Shown: in pieces, positions 1 through 13,590 of the stretch
How the letters are laid out: the number at the start of each line of letters is the position of its first letter
Numbering within the stretch: the stretch's first letter is position 1
Assembly: GCA_019009955.1 (NCBI GenBank)
Contig: CM032228.1
Location: 202,540,501 to 202,604,500, forward strand
Length of the DNA: 64,000 nucleotides
DNA from: Riptortus pedestris
Taxonomy: Eukaryota; Arthropoda; Insecta; Hemiptera; Alydidae
Direction: 5' to 3'
Translations under genes and position numbers: made by a program
Notes under the pieces: model-generated
What the model was told of the DNA's origin: nothing
Seen by the model: the letters and a program-made list of their open reading frames with translations, nothing else
The model's database searches: none

Positions 1-700
1 TCTGCCTTTGCTCTGTCATCAAGGGGCCAAAAGGAGCGATGCAGGCAAAGGATCACAAATTATCTCCTTGTTCAAAACTTTAAACTTAAATGTAACATTA
101 TTACTACGCTAGCAACCTGCATTTCATAAGCCTGGTGGTCTGCTGGTATATATGTATAATTTTTTCATTTCCCAGAGGTTTATATCCTAACAAGGCTATC
201 TCATGATTCGTTATATAGGATCGTTGTGACCCTTCATCAAAACATAATCGACAGAAGCATTTTGCTGGATTTTAACTTTTAATGTTTTAAAAACACTTGG
301 GAAGAATATAAAATTTCACTACTAATTAAGGCACCAGCAGTAGATTACTCAAAATTATTTTTTATGGTCTAGATTTGTCTTTCTATTGGAACATATTAGT
401 GGGATATGCCTACCATTGCAAATTATAAATTTGAGAAAAATTCTACATTGTCTTCCTAAATTTCCTCTTCTTAAACACTTCAAACAACATCCCTTTTATC
501 TTACTAGCTGATTTATCTAATAAAGATTTATCTGTTCAAGATATGACAGCTTCCTTCTTCGACACATGTTGCTTAAAGTGAGATATAGGTAATGCTACTT
601 TGATGAAAGGTAGAACATTTGAGGTTCTTCAAATTTTACAAAAATGGTGAGTCACTCACTACCTGCTTCAAGCTCAAAACACAGATATAAAATAAAGTTT
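1..700. other. AT-rich non-coding sequence 3' of or within the LGR gene
   Basis: No protein family is recognisable here. On the minus strand a possible splice acceptor at about 627 followed by a very short open stretch ending in TAG at 595-597 has the right phase to serve as a last exon of the receptor gene whose TM7 exon lies at 1922-2044. It is too short to support on sequence alone. Confidence 0.3.
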
Positions 701-1359
701 GTTACGCAGGGGCTGCGTAAACTAAGCAGATTTCCCATGTGAAGTTTTACAATAGAGAAATCTCCCTACTGGTAACACAATACCACCGTGATTAAATACA
801 AAAGGTAATGAGAAATCTTTCAGTTAATTAAAATAAATTCCCAACTGAAACGGCTTCTGAATTGTAAGAATAATTTATATTTTAATAACTCAAATTTAGT
901 CCAAGAACTAAAGAAGGGGGGGGGGCAGAACGTATTTGCATAAATCTCACAAAGTAACAAAGGTAAAGTAAGGTTAGAAGAAGATTCCACCTGAGCCGAG
1001 TACTGGCGGAAATGGCTGATCTAATCCGAACTATACCCGACCACAGACTTAATAAAAATGCAAATATCTCGGTTAATATTGAAGATAGAGAATAAATGTA
1101 TATAACAATATTTATAGTAAATTTAATTTGCAATAAGATTGATTCTGTACAATGTTTCGATCCAACGTATAGTAACGGAGATATTTCGAATTTTCGAAAA
1201 TCCTCCCCTCTAAACCCCCCCTCCTACTGGTCCGATTTCAGCCGTTAACGAACTTGATCTTTCTTTTTACATAAAACGACTAAATATCGAGTTTGGTACC
1301 GATCAAACAAAAATTGCGACCGCTAGAGCGGTAACAGACAAATATATAGATCTATAATC

Positions 1360-1410
<51 letters not shown>

Positions 1411-1793
1411 CTGTTACCGCTCTAGCGGTCGCAATTTTTGTTTGATCGGTACCAAACTCGTTATTTATTCTTTTCGTTACTATACGTCGGAAAACTCGTA
1501 TTGAACCAATCTTATTGCAAATTAAATTTACTATAAATATTGTTCTATACATTTATTCTCTATCTTCAATATTAACCGAGATATTTGCATTTGTATTCTG
1601 TATGTGATCGGCAGGGGTCGGCTATGTTCGGGGCGTTCCGCCGAGAGCTCTAGCGGCCGTTTCCATAACTACTCGTCCCTCTTGAATAGGTTTAGAGATA
1701 CCTTACTACAACAGTTGTTATTGGGCAGATGTATCTACTGTATAACTTCACGTGGGAAATCTGCTTAGTTTACACAGCCCCTGCGTGACGGAC
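701..1793. mobile_element. Family A dispersed repeat, head-to-head dimer (large palindrome)
   Basis: Both ends carry the same terminal block in inverted orientation: a hairpin CGCAGGGGCTGCG at 705-717 and its complement near 1774-1787, next to AGCAGATTTCCC. The interior is also inverted around an (AT)n/(GT)n tract at about 1360-1410, with the palindromic motif ACCGCTCTAGCGGT on both sides. The left arm (about 1060-1340) matches the reverse complement of the right arm (about 1408-1590), with roughly 110 bp missing from the right arm. Single copies of the same family lie at 15303, 28252, 38840, 55862 and 62395. It has no long ORF and no transposase. A terminal hairpin, an internal microsatellite and insertion beside T-runs recall non-autonomous Helentron-type elements, which is inference. 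Confidence 0.75.
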
Positions 1794-1921
1794 TTTTATA
1801 AATAAAAAGAATGACACAGTTTTCAAAAATAAAATTATATGAAGAACAATAATTTTATTTTAAATTTATATATAAGAGAATTAGCAAAGAAATAAATCTG
1901 TTTAAAAATAATTATAATTAC

Positions 1922-2144
1922 CATCTTTTGGCATTCCTGGACGAATTGTTGCACGATACTGAGGTATAGAGAATGTGTAGAGAATAGGATTAATCGCTGA
2001 GTTGATCGGAATAACAAAGACTGCCAACCAACTATACAGTTTACCTTTAAAAAATATATATACTTCTATGTATGTATGTTTATACATATTATTTACTATG
2101 TTTATATTAGTATAATTTACAACCCAAAAAAAAAAAAAAAAAAA

Positions 2145-2195
<51 letters not shown>

Positions 2196-2204
2196 GAGAG
2201 AGAG

Positions 2205-2236
<32 letters not shown>

Positions 2237-2281
2237 GAGGAGAGAGAGAGAGAGAGAGAGAGAGAGGGGAGAGAGAGAGAG

Positions 2282-2367
<86 letters not shown>

Positions 2368-5300
2368 GAGAGAGGGAGGGAGAGAGGGAGGGAGGGTGGG
2401 AGAGAGGGAGGGAGGGAGAGAGGGAGGGAGGGATAGAGTGAGAGGGGGAGAGGGGGTACGGAGTGCGATACAGATCAAAGAAGCCGCCAGAATGGCCTAG
2501 CTCCTACCAGTACCTTCCAGCCAGTGTTGGGCAATTACTCGAGTAAATGAGTGATGATTAATGAGTAATCACTTCTATGACCAAGAGAAAAAGTATGATT
2601 AAATCACTCTTTACTCTCATGTTCATGAGTGATGAGTGATCGATCTTCACTCATTACTCTTATGTTTATGAGTGATGAGTGATCACTCTTAGTTTTAAAC
2701 CATGAGTTCATCACTCATCACTCATTTAACTACCATGAGTAATGATTTAAAAACAAAAAAGTTATTTTTTAGCACAATATATTTATTAAACAAAACAAAT
2801 TATAACTTCTCATAATAATATTATAAGATAAAAAAAAAAAATCAAATGATTGTCTAACAGCCCAATAAAATAAATATAACATTTCTTCTTCTAAAATAAT
2901 ATTATGTAAAAAAAAAAAAAAAAATTAAGCTATTGGAGTTGTATTTTAATAATACAACAATTGTATCAGTAATAGAGAAATACACTAAAAAGGGCTTTCA
3001 ATCAAGTGATGCCATATTTGCCTTAAGAATTACCCTTTTTTCAAAAAAGCTATCTGCCAGTTTATTTGCTTTCGGTAAATTTGTCATAGTGGCATAAGAG
3101 AATAGCCTTTCTACAGGGGCGGAAGAAGGCAACGGAGTGTTGAACTTGTAAAAAGTCCTTTTTATAACTGGATATTTCTCCAAACTTTCTAAATCTCTTG
3201 ACGGGTCATTGAAATACTGCTGTATTTGTAGTTCAATTGACGATAAATTGGAAAATGGAACGGATGTAAGTGAGGATTCTTCAAAATCAAAAAATGCGTC
3301 ATCTTCTTGTGTGGTCTCGTTAGTAGTATCAAGAACGACTGTTTGAAATTCGGGATTTTCTAAAGTAACTGCATCTTTAAACATATTTTGTAAATAATCG
3401 CGATAGGATACAGGTACACTCTGCAACCACCTCCTTTTGAATCTTGGGTAGGAAAATGCTGCAATAGCCGCCTTTTGAGAGAGTTCAGTGTTGAACGAGA
3501 ATAATTCTTCAAATCGTTGTCGAACACTTGCTTGCAAAGCACCAACCAAAGGTCCGCAATGAATAAAGTCACGTTTAGACAAAATTTGCAGTTTATTGTT
3601 TAAAGAAAGTAGAGATGGTAATAAAATTCCGAAGAAAATATTATTTTCGGCTTGCAAAATGTCTATCAAATCGGCGAACGGTTTTGTGCATTCAAGGTGT
3701 TCAGTAATGTAGCGAAAATCTTCTTCATTTAATGCATATTTTAAATTCAAAGCCGTGCAAAGATGGGAACTTTTAGCTTTCATGGCAGCTATTTCTTTTA
3801 AACTGTCGTACAGAGAATTCCATCTAGTTTCAATAGGGCGTGAAAGACTATGGCCCAAGATATCAAAAATAATTTCTGCTGTTTTGGGTCTCGCAGCAGA
3901 TTTCCATAGCAGATTACATTTTTTTAGTACATTATAATGAATAATTGATATCTCTTCATTAGTTTGGATAGCCTTAATAACATTCTTTGAAACACATAAA
4001 CTTAAAGTGTGAGTACATCTGATGTGATATGATAAAAATCTTGATAAATCACTAGTATTAACATTGGTTTCATTTGCATCATTGTTATCGTGTTCACTAT
4101 CGGAAGAATCAACGCTTGTAAGTGGCTCATTGGAAAAAATATAATTGCTTGATTCACAATGAATTAGTCTACTTTTCACTCCATAAATTAGGAAAGCTTT
4201 TATAAAATTACTAGCATTGTCTGTAATCGTAGCAACAATCTTACTGTTTAACAATCCAAAGTGATCATATATTTGTTTTAATAATAAAGCAATTCGTTCA
4301 GCTGAATGAGTGTTACGAAAACGACGACAAGCCAAAGCAAAAGATTTCCTTTGATATTTTTTTGATATCCAGTGCATCGTAACACCCAAGAAACTTCTTT
4401 TTCTACCCGACCAAATATCACAAGTTGTACAAATGTAAGTAGTTTCTGCACATATAACCTTTATTTTTTGTTCACACAGTAAATTATAGTCATCTATCTT
4501 CCTCCCCAAAGTACGACGACTAAAGATGTCTACACCAGTGTTTTTAATTTCAAGCACACTAAACATTTCCTTGAAATATTTGTTTTCAACCGTAAAGGGA
4601 CCATACCATCAATAATAAATTTTACTACTGCTTCATTGAACTTTTCCCTTTTTTTATTTGAAGCTGAGGGGTTATTTTTACTTCTTTTTGAAGAATTTGA
4701 AATAGCAGTAATGTGGCTTCTCCCTACATTACTTTCCTTAATATTTTTAGCATATTCTTTATATTCAATTACGGTTTCCATGCCGTGTCTTCTTTGCAAA
4801 TGGGACCTAAAATTTGTAGAAGATGTCCCGTAACCCTTAATTTCTACAACTTTAGGGAGGCAAAGCATGCAAGTACCGATGCAAATTTTACCATTAATAG
4901 ATTTTAATTTAAAGAATTTACCGTCTAAAATTGTGATATTTAATGCAGTAGAGCTTTCCCTTTCTTCATCAGATGAATCGCAGGTATTAACAGCACTGCT
5001 TTCTGACCGGCTTGGTATTGGCACAGAGAAAGACATTGTCGCTAAAATGTATTTGTTTCACTGTCTAGTGAAGACTGACTGACTAATATTCAAGAAGATT
5101 AACAGTGCAGGTTCCAACTAGAATAGGTAGTTTGTTATTGTAAAGGAAAAAGGAAGGGGATTATAGTTTCACTCATAGGAAAAACGAGTGAAAAGCGATG
5201 AGTAATAATTAAAAGTAATCACTCATTTATGAGAGTGATGAATGATGAGTGAAAAATGTATGTGTGATTAATGAGTGATGATTAAATTTTCACTCATGAT

Positions 5301-8300
5301 TAATACTAGAGTAAAAATTTACTTGAGTAATGCCCAACACTGCTTCCAGCCAGACGTCGAGGGGTCCAGACAATTCCCCTTTGATGTATGCCGACAACCT
5401 ACATAAAGAAGGGCCAGCCGCGAGAGAGTCAGTTTTATTCTCACCTGTCTTGATGTTCACATCACTGCTACAGTACGACTTAGTGCAGTGCGGTAAAGTG
5501 TTTTTATAGGAAGAACAGTATTGTGCCGTGACTGTAAGTAACAGTTTAGAGCCGTGCTTAAGACAGTGCAGTGCCGCGAAGTAAAGGACAGTGCAGTGCC
5601 ATCTTTCTGTGAATTTCAGTGACCGTGAGTGTATTGGACTGTGACTCATTGAAGAACAGTGACGCTATCAGTGTTATACAGTGAGTAGTAATTAAGAATT
5701 ACCAAGTGTATTGTACATTGTGAAATAAATTGTGCAGTGATAAAAACTGTGAAACTTGCAAGTATTTAATTTTGCAATCCAAAAGAACTCTTATTAAAAA
5801 CGTTTATTACTGGTTTTGGTAATAAAACGTAACAATATATTAATGTTTAATGAAAATACACTTAATTCATTTCTCGTCTCTTGAACAAGAAAATCATTTC
5901 AACAAACCTTAAACAAGAATTACACAGAAAAAATTAATTTACTGCTATAAATTTATAAGAATACTATCAGATTTTTTTTTTTTTTAAATTCTTGATCATA
6001 TAAATGGCCGGGCATGTGTAGTAAGACATCGGTCTTTATACACATGGCTAACTTAGAGGAGTGAGCTCAATTTCCATAAGCACATGAGATTTTATTTGGA
6101 GACAGATTCATCAAATGTCAACATATAAAATCCGAATTAGCACTCTGGCTAGAAAAGGATGTTGTTCTGTAGACAGTGATCCCAAATTACCTGTATTAGT
6201 GTAGAGATGACACTAATTTAGACTAAATATATACATATATTCAAGTGGGAGAAGGATTTAGGTCTCTGACTGTTTTTTCTTAATTGTTTTTTGAAAGATG
6301 AACAACTTATATTATGATATTTATATTATTAGTACCTGAATAAATGTTGGAATGTAAATGTTTTAGTCTATAATTTTGTAGAACCCAAATATTGATTTAA
6401 GTAATATCGGTGAAAGGATTTCAGTCAAAAGCAAAATAAATATGTCTTACTGTAGTACACCCAAGTATTGTTCAGAAAATAAGAACTAATAATGGACTAA
6501 TATTTCTTTTTGAGTTTTCAAGATTAATATGAAAAGTCACATCTAAATATATAAAAGCATAGATTATTTATTCTTTCAGGATTAATCACAGCTTCAAAAT
6601 AATCTGTAATTGTTCAGCTTTGAACATATTATTTTATAATTTTCAAAGCAGTATCTTTTTCCTTGGATCTTAGTATGGTAATATCATTTGAATGCATCTT
6701 TTTTATAATAAGAAAGAAAAATTCATTAATAAGAATTTTAAAATAAATTAATTCATTTCAATTTACATCATATAACTCACTAAATAACTGGAATGTATTT
6801 AAGAGCTTCTGTTTTCAACATTAATTAAATTTATATATTCAAAAATGATCAGTGACTAAAGTTTGGGCACCTGAACTATCTAGTGAGCCATAATAACAAT
6901 AACATTTGCTTTTTTATCAAATATTAATTTACATGTATGAATTTGTTGAGGTATTGGCTAATTTTTGGTCACTTTATTTTTAGTGAACTACTGATATTTA
7001 TTTTTACTTACCAGACAATGAGATATCCAGGAAAGCTAATACCTTGAATATAATTATTGGCATCCAGCAACAGGCATTAGTAATAACTATGAAAAAAAAT
7101 TTTAAAGCAAATTCTGAATCTTTTACATTCAAAGTGGTTGCATGCCGAGTTTTATAAATGCTCAAAAATAGTCCAAAGTATAGTAGGGCTATGCCAATTA
7201 TTCTGAAAAATGAGAGACCACATTTATTAGGCATCAAAGAGACAGTATTGAACTTAAAAAAAAAAAAAAGTCCTCTAATACTCACCCAAAGAAATTTATG
7301 CCTAAGAATATTACTGCAGAATATTGCCATCCAATTAAATATGGATCATCGATATGAAGAGGAAAACAGAAGCCATTTGAGCCATAGAAAGACAAGGCTC
7401 CTCTCCACTGCATAACTATAACAAAATATTATTAGCTGCATAAAAATTGACGATTCTATTAACACAAAGCCAGGTAATAGTCTTCTTGGGAGTGGCCATC
7501 CTTCCAATCACCAGCTAGGCTTGCATCAATGATCATAAGGTAATGTGCTTTCTTTCTACTTCTTTTTAATTGATTAACATTATTTTAGATCCCAATTTTA
7601 TTTTATTATTTTTAAGTCATAAATTTCAATGTTTCCATTGCTGTATTAAAGAAAAGCATTTCCTCTTCAATAATTAAAAACCTTAAAATAACTCTTATAA
7701 AGCATTTAGCATGATTTCTAGCAGTAATATACACTCGACTGACTCTGTATTATATAACACTGATTATGAGATACTTTCCTTGAAAGTTCTATTCTACATT
7801 AAATGTTATTTAAAAATTTTGAAAAACTATTTATCATGTTCTAACTTCAATTCTTGTTCGACTTCAGCTAGGATTTTCTCGCTGTTGCTTCTAGAAATTT
7901 CTTCTAGTCTCTCGTAATCAGCTCTAGAAGCTTCTTGAAATTTTTCTACTAGCATCTTGCTATTGGCTCTAGAAGCTTCCAAGAGTTTCTGTTCATTTTC
8001 CATCATTTTAGCCAAAATTGCTGCTTGAGATAGGGGTACATACAGCAATATCTTCTTTATCCTCCAACTCATATGTACTTACATCAATGCCTCGCCTTTG
8101 AAATTCTTCTACTAACCGTCGATGAAGGTCAGCCTTATTTCCTGCTGTTGGCAGATACAATATACCCAGCTCCTTCTTCAGATGTTCCACTTCTAGCTCC
8201 TCGAACTTCATTTTAGTTTACTTTAATTTTGCAATCCCACTTCTGACACCAGTTGTTACGTTTATTACAAAAATAATAAACGTTGTTTATTAGAGTTCTT

Positions 8301-9018
8301 TTGGATTGCAAAATTAAACACACAAGCTTTAGAGTTTTTATCACTGCACACTTGGTAAATTATTCTTAACTACTACTCACAATATGCACTGATAACTTCA
8401 CTTCTTATTGTCACAGTACAATAACTCACGATCACGTGAATCACTGAAGATCACAAAACATGGCACTGCAATGATCTTCACAAAGAACACAGCACTGCAC
8501 TGTTCTTCACATAAACACATCACTATTCTTCACGTAAACACAGTACTTCACTGATCTTCACATAAAATACTGTACCAAAACTAAAAGCACTGTTCACTAA
8601 AGTTGTACTAAATGCACTGGTATTTACAAAAAGAGAACTGAGAACAAACTAACTCTCAGGTGAGCTGGGCCACTTTTATAGACAGGCGGTGAGCTCAAAG
8701 ACAAGGGGCTCGGAATGGGCTAGATCCAGACTGGTGCCAATGGTCCTGCCATCAGTAGGTTCCTCTCATCTACTTTGTATTTCTTAAATACGAGATTAAC
8801 TCTGTGCACTTTTTCATGTACATAGTTTTCGCAACACTATCACCCAGTCGTTCTAGGTGAACCACTTTCATTTTAGACCTTGGATTGTGGTATCTCTGTA
8901 TCCTGTAAACCATATCATTCAATTTCTTGATCACCTTATAAGGTCACTCCCAGTGCAGGGAAGGATTGTTCCATAACAATTCATCTTTCACTATATCACT
9001 CTAAATCACAAAACTAAC

Positions 9019-9065
<47 letters not shown>

Positions 9066-12000
9066 ACATGCACACGTACAGACACAGGCACACACACCCT
9101 GTTGCATTTATGTTAGTTGTAGTAGTTGTTCATTCACCAAGCTGTCTTTTCTATTTCAACATATCAACATTTATCAGATCTTGAGAAACTAAAAATTGTG
9201 CTAAGTAATGTGTACTTTTTTCCTCCTTTCATTTCAACCTCTCCATATACATTACACACAAATAAAATATCAAAATACAATGAATCTATATCCAGTAAAT
9301 CTAAAGTACAATGAATCTATGCCCAGTAAATGCAAATTACAATAAATCTAACCCCAGTAAATGTAAAACAAAAGGTTAATAATCTAATTAAATGTGATAC
9401 TTTTGAAATTTTATATTGTTTCATGTAATACAGCATGACATGCCAATTATTAAAAATGCTATTGGTCATAAATTCAGAATAAATATGATTATACGAAACA
9501 TATAAGAATTATATGTTAGTACAATTGTGTATATGTAACATTATTGCATGTATGTAACATGTTTTATTCTTGGGACTATGAACTGCTTAGAAAAAAACAC
9601 ACATACCTGGAAGAAGCGAGATCATAAGGGAGAAAATCCAAACAGTTATGACTGACATCATTGCCACTCTTGGCTGTAAACTCTTTTGTTCACCGAGAGG
9701 TGCTGAGATTAGAAGGTATCTTTCTGCACTGATCAACAGAAGCATAAAAATGCTTACCTTGAAGCAAGGTAATCATATTTTTTTTTTATCAATAAATACA
9801 ACATTAAAGCTATTTATAAAAATGATCCAATGATTTACTCACCTCTGATGATAACATGGCGATTATTCCAGTACATGTACACAACCATGAAGACATCCAT
9901 CTCCGGGCATTAATGATATATTTACCTTTGAGCAATAAATCTTCATAGCCTATTACACTCAAGTATATTCCCATTAATAAATCTGAAACTGGTGGTTAAA
10001 ATGTTACATTCCTAAAACCATAAAAAATAAGAACGATTGGTGGGACCAAATGATTCTTTGATTAAAAAAAAGCTTTCAGCTTTAAGTCTTGCTTGAGGAA
10101 GGCAAAGGTTCAAATAGACCAAAAACCATTAAACAGATATTAAAATAAAATGATTTGCTATAAAAGCATCAGGAATGAAATCTAAGCTTTGATTTAACAC
10201 TGTTGCCCGGCTGTTATGAACAAAATTCAAATGAGATCACATGTCCTGTCATATTATAAATTGGCTTACTTTATTTTATTTGATGGACCTCTACATTCTT
10301 AAAACCATGATTCAAACAGTCCTTAAGGATTTCTGACGTACAATTCAGTAGCCATAGGCTGTAGATCAAAAGACATATTTACCTCGATAATACATATACT
10401 ATTAGGAACTAAACCAAAGATTAAACAGCTCATTGAATAAAAAACAGCACAAATAGATTATATGTACCTTGGAATAGATTACATATAAAATCTTAGACAA
10501 AAAAAGTGATTCCTCCATCTTGAGCAATTATAAAAATTTCCATGGTCCAGAAAAAGGCCCTGATGTGGGTAGTACATTTGCTAAACTAAGCAGATTTCCA
10601 ACAACCAATTTCACAATAAACATTCATGTTATATTAACAAAGTCCAAAGGCAAGTCAAGTTCCATCTAAGAAATGACTCGTCTATAATATCAGAAAGCTA
10701 TCACAGCTTTCAATTTTACATGTGTCTCTTAGCAATGGCTCTATATAAACAATAAACTGAACACAATATATTATGCCATACATAAAGCTAATAAGAAAGA
10801 AAGAGTGGTTAATCACTGAGGACTGGAAAATAAAAGATACAAATAACTCCAATAATACTTAAGTTACAAAAACATCGAAAGAACACATGTGTATGACTTT
10901 TGTATGACATGAAACTTTTATTGTTATTGTTATTTATTAATGTCCACTTTTTGCTAATGAGGCTAATTGGGAAGGGCCTTCTACAAAGGGTTACCACCCT
11001 TTTCTAGCCAGGGTTGGACTAAGGACTTCATTTAAAGAGTATGTTACTAAATAAATTCCTACTACCCAGACGGGAATTGAAGGCAGAGCTTTAACTCACA
11101 TGGCTAACCTGAGTACGTAAACTTTTAAATAACTACTTAGGTGGTAATTAAAAATTAAAACAGTTACAGTGTTAAGTTTATTAAAGTTAGGTTTCATATA
11201 TGACTCAAGAGGAATAACATGAAACATCTTTGTGCAAGAAAATCATGTAATAGTGTAAAGTATCTCAAGGAACTGATAAAAGCTTAAAAATAAATTTTTC
11301 TTATATAGTAATATGACATCCATATTGGATTATATTTAAATAAAGATTGTTTGTTAATAAAGCTTATAATTAACACACACCTGCAAGGCTTGTGATGAGT
11401 ATATTGAGAGGAGATGTATTTGCTGTAGAAGAGAGCCTGTGCCATAAGACAAGACCGTTGGCAAAAAGTGTGAATGCAGCAACCAACCACAGTGTAATTC
11501 GCAAAAAACTGCTCATCAATAAATCTGATGCAGAAGATGATCCTGAATTTAAAAGGTAATCATTAAAATATGTAGAATAACAAAATAATCTGAATTTATA
11601 TTATTTTTACATGAAAAATTTGATAAAAAATGTTGATGGCTCTGTGATGATGAGAAGACATTTCATCAAATAATGACAGAAATCCATAATAAATGAGTTT
11701 ATTCATACTGAGCTCTACATATTTTCTGTTACGGGGGCACATCTTTAGAAGATACACGTCAGCACCAAAAAAAGGATAGGACCTTCTGGGTTTTTATATG
11801 ACACTAAGACTTGATGGGTTTGAAGATAGACCTCTTGCTAGTTGCACTCAATATTCAAACAGTGATGATGACACCCACTGGCAGGTGTGACAACAGTATT
11901 ATATACGAGGGTCGTCCAGAAAATAAGTTCCGTTTTGTTCTGTAGGGCGGTAGGAGTGGTTTTTGCCAAATCCGGCAACACCGCTCGAAAGAGGAGAGGT

Positions 12001-13532
12001 GGGGGAATAGAATGAGAGGTGGGGGACCTCAGTCGGTCAATTACCAACGTCAGGGCAGGTAGTTGAAATGGAGCCCTCCATGCCACGTCCCGCCACCTCG
12101 ATCCCCGTTCCCTCTTGAGTTGTTTTGCGCGGAGTGATTCAATTTCTTTATGGACAGGGATTCAAATCAGTTCAAATTCACGAACACCTCATTTCTGTTT
12201 ATGGAGAAGGTGTAATGAGTGAGTCAATGGTGAGGAGATGGGTACGTGAATTTAAGGCGGGAAGACATTCACTTGAGGATGAAAGTGTGAGAGGCAGACC
12301 CTCAGTTGTGACGGACGAAATTGTCGCAGAAATCGACTCAAGAAATTGAATCACTCATATGATATGACAGCATTAGAAGAGTCAGGTCAGGACAAGGGCT
12401 TGCAAGCAATGATTTATTCAAAAGGTTATGAGATGAAGCTCCAATACCTTCCCCCAGGCCCCACTGAGCATTTGAATAAAGAAGTAGTGACTCATCTATA
12501 AGGGCATCACAAAACAGCAGGGAATGGGTCTAGTTACTTGACCTCCATCCAAACAAAGTTGTGAAGCATGCCTCTGCCCTTTCATAGGCTATTGAGCTAA
12601 GGATTTTCACTTATTAAACACTGACATTAACAAGTTGGTGCCTAAGCCGTATGAATCAAAACCACACAAGATGTTGAAGGGTCCATGACTATATGTGTCG
12701 AAGGGTCGTCGATGGCTGCCACTTTGGAAAGGCGCCACTGAAGAACACCCTTTGACACCTGCCATCAAAGTGTTAAAGCAGAGGTGATGAGGAAAAAGAG
12801 ACTCCTAATGTGAATTCAAAAATCACAGAAACCTGTACTATATCTTGCCTGGTCCAAAGTAATTTTAAATTTCATTTCATGGTCCTGTGTTTATACAGCA
12901 GCCATTTGCAAGAAACAAGTTGGTTATGAACCTTCCTAATATTAAAAATTATTTTGAAACTTATTATATATTCAAATTTATTATTTACATGTTTTACAAA
13001 TTAAAATGAATGAATAAAAGGAAAATTTATATTTGACATAAACATTTAGAAGTAAACCATCACTCCAGTAGTCACTAATGTGAAGAAAGGAAATTTGTAA
13101 GAAGGATTAAATAATGAATAGTTTGATACAAACTATTGCAAGAAAATTGCATAAATAAACGTAATCTAGGATTATTCAATCAACAATGATTTACGAGGTT
13201 TAGCTGGATAAAGCTATCATTTTTAACATATTTAATAGGAATAAACACTTCAAAAATTAATTAATTGGAATTAGGCAGAGTGTGGTGTGCTTCAAAGACT
13301 CACGATTGAAATAAACTTATATTGAGTAAATAGTAAATAGTTACCATCATTGAGAGGAAAGCATTTTGGTACATGTGGAACATAAGTACAGTATCTGAAC
13401 CTTTTAAAATACCTAGACAAGGAAAAATAAAGTTACTATTATTTTATTTTCTATTCACATTAGAATAATTAGCAAATTGTAGTTGCTTAATACAAAGAAG
13501 TAATTTATAAATATAGGAATGACTTATATTTG

Positions 13533-13590
<58 letters not shown>

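Larger units (their letters stand above)
2452..5834 (-). mobile_element. Old Ty3/gypsy-type LTR remnant split by the hAT insertion
   Basis: Sequence at 2452-2513 and 5351-5834 becomes continuous once the hAT element and one target copy are removed. On the minus strand it begins at 5834 with TGTTACG and continues through a block (AGAGTTCTTTTGGATTGCAA) shared with the LTR at 8254-8836, read in the opposite sense there. Repeated CAGTG/CACTG motifs occur in both. No internal coding sequence adjoins it, so it is a solo or truncated LTR; the outer end is lost at the (GA)n tract. The subfamily differs from the 8.3-kb copy. Confidence 0.7.

Noticed and set aside
1352..1552. 66-codon frame
   Set aside because: Crosses the AT tract and arm of the family A palindrome; no protein features.
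2076..2478. Open frames of 121-123 codons on both strands
   Set aside because: Pure translation of the (GA)n microsatellite (Arg-Glu or Ser-Leu repeats).
3755..5082. Several plus-strand frames over the hAT transposase
   Set aside because: Antisense shadows of the minus-strand transposase.
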